A DNA stretch of 64,000 nt, from contig CACYNO010000001.1 of the NCBI GenBank assembly GCA_902775895.1, forward strand, positions 186,001-250,000, read 5' to 3'. Numbering within the stretch: the stretch's first letter is position 1; every line of letters starts with the position of its first letter. A program made the translations under genes and the position numbers. Source of the stretch: an uncultured Lachnospiraceae bacterium (GTDB taxonomy: Bacteria > Bacillota > Clostridia > Lachnospirales > Lachnospiraceae). The notes under the pieces were generated by a model, which worked only from the letters and a program-made list of their open reading frames with translations, was not told where the DNA came from and ran no database searches. This document shows positions 42,084 to 49,971 of the stretch, in pieces.

Positions 42084-45000
42084 ATGTTTTTAAAAAGCTT
42101 GGAAATACAAGGTTTTAAATCATTTGCAGAAAAGACCGGATTTGATTTTCAAAAAGGAATAACAGGGATAGTCGGTCCCAACGGTTCAGGAAAAAGTAAC
42201 GTATCCGATGCCGTAAAGTGGGTGCTTGGCGAACAAAGCGCAAAGCAGCTGCGCGGAGGAAAGATGGAAGATGTTATTTTTGCGGGAACAGAGGCAAGAA
42301 AGCCCGTTGGATTTGCTTCCGTCGCTATAACCTTTGATAATTCCGACAGAAAGCTTGATATAGACTATGATGAGGTTACCGTATCAAGAAAGGTGTTCCG
42401 TTCCGGTGAGAGCGAATACAAGATTAATAACAACGTCTGCAGACTCCGTGACATAGAGGAGCTTTTTTACGATACCGGTATAGGTAAAGAGGGTTATTCC
42501 CTGATCGGACAGGGCAGGATTGATAAGATACTAAGCGGACGGGCGGATGAGCGTCGTGAGCTTTTTGATGAGGCTGCAGGGATCGTTAAGTATAAGAGAC
42601 GTAAAGAAAGAGCCATAAAGCAGCTGGCTATTGAAAATGATAATCTGAACCGTGTAAACGATATACTCCAGGAGCTTGAGACAAGGGTGGGACCCCTGAA
42701 GAACCAGGCTGAAAAAGCAAAAAAATATCTGGAATTAAAGGAAGAGTTGAAAAGATTCGACTGTACTTCCTTTGTTTTGCAGTCTGATGCATCGGGAGGA
42801 GAGTTAAAAGAACTTGAAGAAAAAATCTCCATAGCTTCGGGGGATTACAATAAAGCCAGGACAGATTATGACGGGATGCGCCGGCAGTATGATGAGGCTG
42901 AGGAACGCCTGGAGGGTCTTGCGAGACAGGAAGAAGAGATCAGGTTAAGGACAGTTTCCCTGAATGAGACCGTTAGGGAGAAGTCCGCTGAAAAAAGTGT
43001 GCTGGAGGAGCAGATAAGATCCATCGGCGTAAGTATTGAAGAGACAAAGGAAACGTTAAAAAAGATATCTGACAAGCTTCCCGAAAAGGACAAACAGTCT
43101 GATTCCCTTAAAGAAGAAAAAAATAAGCTTGCAAAGTCTGTTGAGGAATTTAACCAAAAGCAGCTTGCGCTTGAAGAGGAAAGACAAAAAGCAAAGCAGG
43201 AAAGTGAACGTCTGGAAAAGGAAGGCGATGAGGGCAGCGAGAGCATACTTGAGGCAGTTAGGAAACAGTCTGAGACAAGTGCGCTTATAGATAAGCTGAA
43301 CTTCCGTATCCAGAATATCAATGCGTCCATAGCTTCGGAAGAGGAGCAGGAGGATGCCCTTACTAAGTTAAAGGAAGAACTTGCCCTTATCACTAAGAAC
43401 GCCCAGGAGGAGTTTGATAAAGCGACGCGCCTTGTGAACGAGTCTCTTGACAGGAAAGAAAAGATCAAGGAAGAGATCAGGGTAAATGCGGAAGCTGAAG
43501 CAAAAGACTCAGGTGCTCTGCATGATCTTAAGAACAGCAGGGTCAAAGAAACATCTGATCTTGAAGCGCTTAAAGGTGTAACGGAAAGATATGAGGGTTA
43601 TTCCGAGAGCATCAGAAAGATAATGGAGGTTCAAAAAGGGGAAGAGGGTGTAGACGGAGTTGTTGCTGACCTTTTTAAGACCGAATCAAAATATGAGACT
43701 GCGGTAGAGACCGCGCTTGGTGCCGCATTGCAGCATATTGTTACCGACACGGAAAAAAAGGCTAAGGAGCTGGTTGAGTTCCTTAAAGAAAAAAAAGCGG
43801 GACGTGCCACATTTTTACCCCTCGATGCAATTAAAGCAAAGACGCCTATAGACGAGAAAGATTTTGAAGGTGAGGCCGGGGTTATAGGAAGAGCGTCGGG
43901 GCTTGTTTCAAAAGATGCAAGATATGATGAGCTTGCAGAATATCTTCTTGGACGTATCCTTGTGGTGGACAAGCTGGATAATGCCCTGAAGCTTGCAAGG
44001 AAGAAGTCTTATTCCGTTAAAATGGTGACACTTGAGGGAGAGATGCTCAATCCCGGAGGTTCGATCACGGGTGGTGCATATAAGCATGCAGGGAATCTCC
44101 TGTCCAGAAGAAGAAAGATAACGGAAGCGACAAAAAAGATAAAAGCCCTGGATGCCGTTATAGAAAAGCTGGAAAAGACAGTGGCGGACCACATCAGTCT
44201 TAAGGATGAACTGCGGGAAAAGTATGAGAAAGCCGACGAGGAAGCGGTAAAGGCAGGTATCATCCGCAATACTGCAGGTATCAATCTTAAAAACGCCAAG
44301 GAAAAAGAAGAAGAAGCGCTTAGTACTAAAAGTGCCGGTGATGACAGACTGAAGAACCTCGGTGAAGAATTAAGAGACGTTAAGAACAAACTGGATGAAG
44401 AAAAGAAAAATCTTGAGGATATAAAACTTCATGAGCAGGAGCTCAGACGCATGATGCAGGACAGGCGTGACGCAGGTGCGGAAAGTCTGAAAGCGTTTGA
44501 TGCAGCAGGATCAAAGCTTGAAGAGCTGAGACTTTCTTTTTCAACTACTTTACAGCAGGATAAATATATAGACGAACAGATAAGCCGTATAGAGGCAGAA
44601 AAGGAAGAAATCCAAAAGGAGATCGAAAATTTCTCTGAAAAACAGGCAGAACTGGAAAAAAGCTTAAAAGAAAAAGAGACTGATCTTTCCGGATCGGAGA
44701 AAGACATTGAGGAAGCCAGGAAAGAGATAGAAAGCTGCGCAGGTAAGGATGCAAAGTTAAAGGAAGAAAGACAGGATCTGAACGAAAAGAACAAGTCTTT
44801 CTTTGCAAAAAGAGAGAAGCTTGCAGAGATTCTCAACGAACTGGACAAAGAGCTTTTACGTCTTAATTCCAAAAAAGAAAAGCTTGAAAACAACATAGAG
44901 TCCCTGAGTGAATATATGTGGCAGGAGTACGAGCTTACTTATTCCTATGCTCTTGAATTCAAGGATGATACGTTAAGTGATCTTTTTGAGATAAAAAGAC

Positions 45001-45629
45001 ACTGTCAGGAGTTAAGGGATGATATAAGACGTCTGGGAGATGTCAATGTAAATGCCATAGAGGAGTTCAAAGAGACCAACGGACGATATGAGTTCCTGTC
45101 TACCCAGCATGATGACCTTATAAAAGCGACCGCGTCTCTTAAAGGTGTCATTTCAGATCTTGATAAGGGTATGAGAGAGCAGTTTGCAGAAAAGTTCAAG
45201 GATATCAATAAAGAATTTTCAAAGGTATTTAAGGAACTCTTTGGTGGAGGAAAAGGAGCGGTAGAGCTTCAGGACGGCGAGGACATTCTTGATGCGGATG
45301 TGGCGATCATAGCCCAGCCACCGGGCAAGAAATTACAGAACATGCTGCAGCTGTCAGGCGGGGAAAGAGCCCTTACAGCTATTGCGCTTCTTTTTGCTAT
45401 CCAGAATCTGAAGCCCTCACCGTTTTGTCTGCTGGACGAGATAGAAGCGGCTCTTGATGATGCCAACATCGGACGATTTGCATCATTTCTGGGTAAACTT
45501 GCAGACAAGACACAGTATATAGTCATCACACACCGGAGAGGTACAATGGCGGTTGCCGACAGACTTTACGGTATAACTATGCAGGAAAAGGGTATTTCGA
45601 AACTTGTTTCGGTAGAACTTAAAAAATAA
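42084..45629 (+). CDS. smc: Chromosome segregation protein SMC
   Basis: The 1181-residue protein is the ATPase of the bacterial condensin. The N-terminal head has Walker A GPNGSGKSN; two long coiled coils (about 165-500 and 670-1010) flank a hinge (about 510-660, ending with GGSITGGAYKHAG); the C-terminal head has signature LSGGERALTAIALLFA and Walker B CLLDEIEAALDDAN. It closes and shapes the chromosome with ScpAB, which are not encoded in the window. It lies between rnc and ftsY, the standard Firmicutes order. Confidence 0.97.
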   Translation: MFLKSLEIQGFKSFAEKTGFDFQKGITGIVGPNGSGKSNVSDAVKWVLGEQSAKQLRGGKMEDVIFAGTEARKPVGFASVAITFDNSDRKLDIDYDEVTVSRKVFRSGESEYKINNNVCRLRDIEELFYDTGIGKEGYSLIGQGRIDKILSGRADERRELFDEAAGIVKYKRRKERAIKQLAIENDNLNRVNDILQELETRVGPLKNQAEKAKKYLELKEELKRFDCTSFVLQSDASGGELKELEEKISIASGDYNKARTDYDGMRRQYDEAEERLEGLARQEEEIRLRTVSLNETVREKSAEKSVLEEQIRSIGVSIEETKETLKKISDKLPEKDKQSDSLKEEKNKLAKSVEEFNQKQLALEEERQKAKQESERLEKEGDEGSESILEAVRKQSETSALIDKLNFRIQNINASIASEEEQEDALTKLKEELALITKNAQEEFDKATRLVNESLDRKEKIKEEIRVNAEAEAKDSGALHDLKNSRVKETSDLEALKGVTERYEGYSESIRKIMEVQKGEEGVDGVVADLFKTESKYETAVETALGAALQHIVTDTEKKAKELVEFLKEKKAGRATFLPLDAIKAKTPIDEKDFEGEAGVIGRASGLVSKDARYDELAEYLLGRILVVDKLDNALKLARKKSYSVKMVTLEGEMLNPGGSITGGAYKHAGNLLSRRRKITEATKKIKALDAVIEKLEKTVADHISLKDELREKYEKADEEAVKAGIIRNTAGINLKNAKEKEEEALSTKSAGDDRLKNLGEELRDVKNKLDEEKKNLEDIKLHEQELRRMMQDRRDAGAESLKAFDAAGSKLEELRLSFSTTLQQDKYIDEQISRIEAEKEEIQKEIENFSEKQAELEKSLKEKETDLSGSEKDIEEARKEIESCAGKDAKLKEERQDLNEKNKSFFAKREKLAEILNELDKELLRLNSKKEKLENNIESLSEYMWQEYELTYSYALEFKDDTLSDLFEIKRHCQELRDDIRRLGDVNVNAIEEFKETNGRYEFLSTQHDDLIKATASLKGVISDLDKGMREQFAEKFKDINKEFSKVFKELFGGGKGAVELQDGEDILDADVAIIAQPPGKKLQNMLQLSGGERALTAIALLFAIQNLKPSPFCLLDEIEAALDDANIGRFASFLGKLADKTQYIVITHRRGTMAVADRLYGITMQEKGISKLVSVELKK

Positions 45630-45640
45630 GGAAACGGATT

Positions 45641-46951
45641 ATGAGTATTTTTTCAAGATTAAAAGAAGGTTTATCAAAGACGAGACAGAATATCGTTGCG
45701 GGATTTGATTCCATTTTTTCGGGTCATAAAGCCATTAACGATGACTTTTACGAAGAACTGGAAGAAGTTATGATCATGGGCGATATGGGAGTCCATGCAA
45801 CAGAAGAGATCCTTGACGATCTTAAGGAAAAGGTCAAAGAGGAAAAGATAAAGGATCCCGTAGAATGCAGACAGATTCTGATCGATACCATCAAAGAAAA
45901 GATCAACATCGGAGAAAACGCCTATGATTATGAAGACAGAAAATCTGTCCTTCTGATAATCGGAGTAAACGGCGTGGGAAAGACTACTTCAGTCGGAAAG
46001 ATCGCATCTTCTCTGAAATCATCCGGGAAAAAAGTAATCCTTGCAGCCGCTGACACCTTCAGGGCAGGCGCCATAGAGCAGCTCAAGATCTGGGGAGAAA
46101 GAGCAGGCGTGGATGTAATAGCGCAAAACGAGGGGGCTGATCCGGGTGCTGTGATTTACGACGCAGTCCAGGCGGCAAAAGCCAGAGATGCAGATGTCCT
46201 TGTGGCAGATACCGCAGGAAGGCTGCACAATAAAAAAAATCTCATGAATGAGCTGGGGAAGATCGACAGGATAATCGAAAGAGAATATCCGGATGCCTAC
46301 AGGGAAAATCTGATCGTCCTTGATGCTACTACGGGTCAGAATGCTATTTCCCAGTTAAAAGAGTTCAAAGAAGTGACGGATATTACCGGGATCATCCTTA
46401 CTAAAATGGACGGGACTGCCAAGGGCGGGATCATCGTTGCCATTCAGGCTGAATTCGGTATTCCGGTGAAGTATATAGGCGTTGGAGAAAAGATAGAAGA
46501 TCTTCAGAAGTTTGATTCAGATACCTTTGTCAATGCACTGTTTGATGAGGAAGACAGCGTGTCAGATGAAGACATCGACGTTACAACAGGCGTATCGGAA
46601 GAAACCGATGACCCGGAAATGTATGACGAGACAAATATTCCTTCGGTCTACAGGGAAGCGTTTGCGCAGGAAGAACAAGAAAGGGAAGATACGGTTTACT
46701 CAGATCAGGCAGATGAGCATTCAGATAATGAACCGGATGACGTACAGCCTGCGGAGCAAACAGATCTTCAGCAGGATCAGGGTGGACTTTCAGATGAAGA
46801 AGAAGTTCACGGATATCCTGATGACGCATTTGAAGAAACAACAGAATATCAGGAGGAAGAGCCTGAAGAAGAACTTGGTGAAGAAGAGCAGCCTGAAGAA
46901 GAGCCAAAGAAAAAAAGAGGCTTTTTCAGCAGGTGGAGACGAAAGAAGTAA
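45641..46951 (+). CDS. ftsY: Signal recognition particle receptor FtsY with a C-terminal acidic tail
   Basis: FtsY is the membrane-side GTPase that receives ribosome-SRP complexes. The NG domain begins at residue 1 ([18 protein letters not shown]), with G1 GVNGVGKTT (108-116), DTAGR (190-194) and TKMD (254-257), and ends near residue 300. The remaining 136 residues form an acidic Glu/Asp/Gln-rich tail that ends with a basic, aromatic patch, [11 protein letters not shown]. The acidic region is normally N-terminal, so this placement is unusual. The frame is intact with no sign of error. Confidence 0.95.
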   Translation: MSIFSRLKEGLSKTRQNIVAGFDSIFSGHKAINDDFYEELEEVMIMGDMGVHATEEILDDLKEKVKEEKIKDPVECRQILIDTIKEKINIGENAYDYEDRKSVLLIIGVNGVGKTTSVGKIASSLKSSGKKVILAAADTFRAGAIEQLKIWGERAGVDVIAQNEGADPGAVIYDAVQAAKARDADVLVADTAGRLHNKKNLMNELGKIDRIIEREYPDAYRENLIVLDATTGQNAISQLKEFKEVTDITGIILTKMDGTAKGGIIVAIQAEFGIPVKYIGVGEKIEDLQKFDSDTFVNALFDEEDSVSDEDIDVTTGVSEETDDPEMYDETNIPSVYREAFAQEEQEREDTVYSDQADEHSDNEPDDVQPAEQTDLQQDQGGLSDEEEVHGYPDDAFEETTEYQEEEPEEELGEEEQPEEEPKKKRGFFSRWRRKK

Positions 46952-46956
46952 TGTCA

Positions 46957-47391
46957 TCAGTTTTTACGGTTCAAGGCCTTGTGCTCTTTTGGCAATTCAT
47001 CGGCCAGCTGAAGGAATGAAAAGCATGCATTGACCGGCGTCAGGACGGCTTTAAGTTCATTTTTGGTGATTCCGCTTTCGGACAATATATTCAATACATT
47101 GTCAAGCTCGTTGCGCGGGATATTACAAATGATAATGTATTTGTTTTCCGGATCAGGACCGTTATAGGGTCCTGATTTTTTTGCGTCATTTTTAAGAGAA
47201 TATATCCGGTTTGAAAGAAAATGCTCGTTTAAAAAAGCATCATCATCCAGCATGGCGCCTACCGGCATATTATAGTCACACGCTTTTATGATCTTTACCC
47301 GGACATCGAGGTGTTTAATGTTTTCTGAAATATTAGCGGCCTTTGCGCCTCCTTCAAAAGTATTGAATCCCACAAGAAGTAGTTCTTTCAT
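46957..47391 (-). CDS. DUF3783-like protein
   Basis: The 144-residue protein has an N-terminal MKELLLVGFNTFEGG segment and a C-terminal domain with IIICNIPRNELDNVLNILSESGI and LKAVLTPVNACFSFLQLADEL, which resembles DUF3783 proteins of Clostridia. Function unknown. It is convergent with ftsY, five bases away, and its coding region contains, on the opposite strand, a strong terminator hairpin that probably ends the ftsY transcript. The ATG has GGAGC upstream. Confidence 0.75.
   Translation of the reverse strand: MKELLLVGFNTFEGGAKAANISENIKHLDVRVKIIKACDYNMPVGAMLDDDAFLNEHFLSNRIYSLKNDAKKSGPYNGPDPENKYIIICNIPRNELDNVLNILSESGITKNELKAVLTPVNACFSFLQLADELPKEHKALNRKN
47152..47182 (+). terminator. Plus-strand terminator inside the DUF3783 gene
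   Basis: ATCAGGACC (47152-47160) pairs perfectly with GGTCCTGAT (47168-47176), loop seven bases, followed by T6. It faces transcripts from smc-ftsY and lies 200 bases after the ftsY stop, antisense to the convergent gene. Confidence 0.8.
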
Positions 47392-47465
47392 GATCTGAAG
47401 CTCCTTTATTTTATGTTTTTTTATAACTTGATTCTACCATGTTTATAGAATTAGCACGTTGTATG

Positions 47466-47516
47466 TGTTATAATACAGGGCAAACTTTTTTTTGAAAACC
47501 GCTTTTTTTCGGTTTT
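47466..47516 (+). promoter_or_regulatory. Promoter and short leader hairpin of the mreB operon
   Basis: TG-T-TATAAT (47466-47474) is an extended -10 promoter. The leader then has AAAACCG (47495-47501) pairing with CGGTTTT (47510-47516) around a T-rich loop, a small hairpin followed by A/T-rich sequence that might act as an attenuator. Confidence 0.5.
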
Positions 47517-47544
47517 TAAAATGTTTTACAGTAAGGGGACAGAT

Positions 47545-48561
47545 ATGTCACAAAATAAATACGGTCTTGATATCGGAAGCAGTAATTTTAAAATGTGTTT
47601 TCGTGATCAGGTATTGAATGAAAAAAACATGATAGCCGTGACGAGAAAAGAAGTCGTGGGCATAGGAGACGACGCTTATGATATGTACGAGAAGGTGCCG
47701 GAAAATATCGACGTTTCATTTCCCGTAAAGGGCGGCGTGATAGCGGATATCTACAACATGCAGATACTTCTTTCCAAATTCTGGCAAAAGATAAACGGCA
47801 CAAAAAGGTCCATGGGTGTCAGTGACTTTTTTATAGCCGTACCAAGGAATGTTACGGATGTGGAAAAGCGGGCTTTTTACGAACTTGTTGTGAGGTCCGG
47901 TATAAAGGTACGCAATATCCTTGAAGTGGATAAGCCTGTGGCTGATGCAGTCGGAGCCGGTATAGACGTTCAGAATGCAAAAGGGATAATGATCGTAGAC
48001 ATCGGTGCCGAGACCTGTGAGATGTCTGTTCTCTCCCTCGGAGGGATCGTGGAAAGCAAGTCTGTGAAGATAGGCGGGAACAGACTTGATGAGGATATCA
48101 TATATGCCGTTCGTAATGAATATAACCTTGTGATCGGAAACAAGACGGCTGAGAGATTAAAGATCGGTCTTGCATGTGCAGGAAGCAATTTCAACTCCAT
48201 ATCCATGACAGGATTCGGAAGAAACGTCTTAACCGGACTTCCCACAAGCTGCCAGATATCAGATGAGGTCATTAACTCATCCATAAAAGAGCCGCTTTCG
48301 ACAATAGTGGAAGAAGTCAGGATATTCCTTGAGAATACACCTCCTGAATTTGCAGTCGATATCATAAAGAACGGCATCTTTATGACGGGCGGTACCTCGG
48401 GGATCAGGAATATAGACGAACTTTTCAGAAAGAATCTGAACGTGTCGATAAAGGTGGTCAATACACCCCAGGAAAGTATCATAAGAGGTCTGATGAGGAT
48501 AATGGCAGACAGCAGGATGAGCAGTCTGGCATATGTTCCGGATGACAGATTGTTTGAGTGA
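47545..48561 (+). CDS. mreB: Rod-shape actin homologue MreB
   Basis: MreB forms membrane-bound filaments that guide wall synthesis along the cell side. The 338-residue protein has the actin-fold phosphate loops GLDIGSSNFKM and IVDIGAETCEMSVLSLGG and the adenosine motif GIFMTGGTSGIRNIDELF. The core phosphate 1 loop reads DIGSSN, where DLGTAN is usual, so it is a divergent MreB (or Mbl-like). I chose ATG 47545, which follows AAGGGGACAG; the frame extension to 47521 is less likely. First gene of mreBCD-mrdA-rodA. Confidence 0.88.
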   Translation: MSQNKYGLDIGSSNFKMCFRDQVLNEKNMIAVTRKEVVGIGDDAYDMYEKVPENIDVSFPVKGGVIADIYNMQILLSKFWQKINGTKRSMGVSDFFIAVPRNVTDVEKRAFYELVVRSGIKVRNILEVDKPVADAVGAGIDVQNAKGIMIVDIGAETCEMSVLSLGGIVESKSVKIGGNRLDEDIIYAVRNEYNLVIGNKTAERLKIGLACAGSNFNSISMTGFGRNVLTGLPTSCQISDEVINSSIKEPLSTIVEEVRIFLENTPPEFAVDIIKNGIFMTGGTSGIRNIDELFRKNLNVSIKVVNTPQESIIRGLMRIMADSRMSSLAYVPDDRLFE

Positions 48562-48577
48562 TAAGGGCTGACTATTA

Positions 48578-49426
48578 ATGAACAATAAGATTAAAAACTT
48601 TTTTACGCCGGCAAAGATACTGGCTATCATCTCAATATTTTGTGCTGCTCTTATCGCAGTTTCTTTCTTTTCGGATAAGCTTGTATCACCGCTGCGTGAA
48701 GCCGTATCCTTTGTTGTTATACCATTACAGCGTGGTGTGAACGGTCTGGGGATAGGTGTTGTTAAAAGCGAAGAAAAAAGAAAGACCATAGAAGAACTTC
48801 AGTCCTATTCATCGGAACTGGAGGAAAAGGTGGCATCACTTGAGGCTCAGAATGAGCAGCTCAAAAAGGATAATAAAGAGCTGGATGATCTTAAAAAATT
48901 ATATGACATGGATCAGAGTCTGGCTGATTACCCCAAAGTGGGAGCCACTATCATCGGGATATCATCCCAGAACTGGAATGAGTCTTTTATAATCGATAAA
49001 GGCAGTCAGGACGGGATGGAAGAGGATATGAACGTTATTTCCGCCGACGGACTGGTGGGGATAATAACAGAGGTCCACGGCAACTATTCCAAGGTGATGA
49101 CTGTAGTATCGGATAATTCTTATGTTACGGCCATGGATGAGGCTACAAAGGACCAGTGTACGGTAAAAGGAGATATCTCTTTGTTTGATAAGGGAAAGAT
49201 CCGTCTTGAGAGAATGAAAGTGGATTCAAAAGTCAAAGAAGGAGACAGGATAGTTACATCCGGGATCAGCAGCAAATATCTTCCCGGCATCCTTATAGGT
49301 TATGCCAACGAGATAAAAGAAGACGAAACGGGTATGAGCAGATCAGGATATCTTGTTCCTGCAGTTGATTTTGATCATCTGCAAAATGTACTGGTCATCA
49401 CCAAGAAGAAGCAGACGACAGATTGA
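48578..49426 (+). CDS. mreC: Rod-shape determining protein MreC
   Basis: The 282-residue protein has one N-terminal membrane segment (about 13-31), a coiled coil (about 65-110, ending KLYDMDQSL) and the two beta domains of MreC (GATIIGISSQNWNESFIIDKG, then VTSGISSKYLPGILIGYA). It links MreB and PBP2 outside the membrane. It follows mreB by 16 bases. Confidence 0.94.
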   Translation: MNNKIKNFFTPAKILAIISIFCAALIAVSFFSDKLVSPLREAVSFVVIPLQRGVNGLGIGVVKSEEKRKTIEELQSYSSELEEKVASLEAQNEQLKKDNKELDDLKKLYDMDQSLADYPKVGATIIGISSQNWNESFIIDKGSQDGMEEDMNVISADGLVGIITEVHGNYSKVMTVVSDNSYVTAMDEATKDQCTVKGDISLFDKGKIRLERMKVDSKVKEGDRIVTSGISSKYLPGILIGYANEIKEDETGMSRSGYLVPAVDFDHLQNVLVITKKKQTTD

Positions 49427-49443
49427 TATAACAGGTATTGGTA

Positions 49444-49971
49444 ATGAAGAGGAAACTGTGTGAACTGGGCATAATAATACTATTTTATCTTCTGCAGGTA
49501 TCACTTTGCAGGGTGATAGCAATAGGCGGTGTTGCACCAAACCTTATGATCGTACTGCCTGTACTGTTCGGGTATTTTAACGGCAGTAAAGAAGGTATGT
49601 ATGTGGGATTCTGTTCGGGTATAATGTATGATCTTTTCTTTACGGATCTCCTGGGTTTTACTGCACTTATGTTTACTCTTATCGGATTTTTCAGCGGCAT
49701 GCTCAGCAACAGATACGAGGAAGGGAATTTTGTTATTCCCATTCTTCTGACTGCCGGCGGAGTGCTTTTTTACGAGTTTTTCGTTTTTATCGGAAATTTC
49801 CTTTTGCAAAACAGGCTCATACTGCCTTTTTTTATGACGAGGGTAATCCTGCCGGAGATCGTATATACGGTGATCGCAATGCTTGTACTATACAAGCCCC
49901 TGCAATTGCTGAATAAAGTTTTTGACAGCCGCAAAAGAAAGGTAAAAGATATAGATGAAACAATTCTTTGA
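49444..49971 (+). CDS. mreD: Rod-shape determining protein MreD
   Basis: The 175-residue protein has five or so membrane segments (first about 5-25), with PNLMIVLPVLFGYFNGSKEG, LFFTDLLGF and the C-terminal RVILPEIVYTVIAML, typical of MreD. I chose ATG 49444; TTG 49438 is in frame six bases upstream. No strong ribosome site precedes it, which suggests coupling to mreC. It ends 17 bases inside the PBP2 gene. Confidence 0.9.
   Translation: MKRKLCELGIIILFYLLQVSLCRVIAIGGVAPNLMIVLPVLFGYFNGSKEGMYVGFCSGIMYDLFFTDLLGFTALMFTLIGFFSGMLSNRYEEGNFVIPILLTAGGVLFYEFFVFIGNFLLQNRLILPFFMTRVILPEIVYTVIAMLVLYKPLQLLNKVFDSRKRKVKDIDETIL

Noticed and set aside
42866-43546. 226-codon Ser-rich frame antisense to smc
   Set aside because: It mirrors the Glu/Lys coiled coil of SMC on the other strand (Ser/Phe/Leu-rich), has no ribosome site and matches no known protein.
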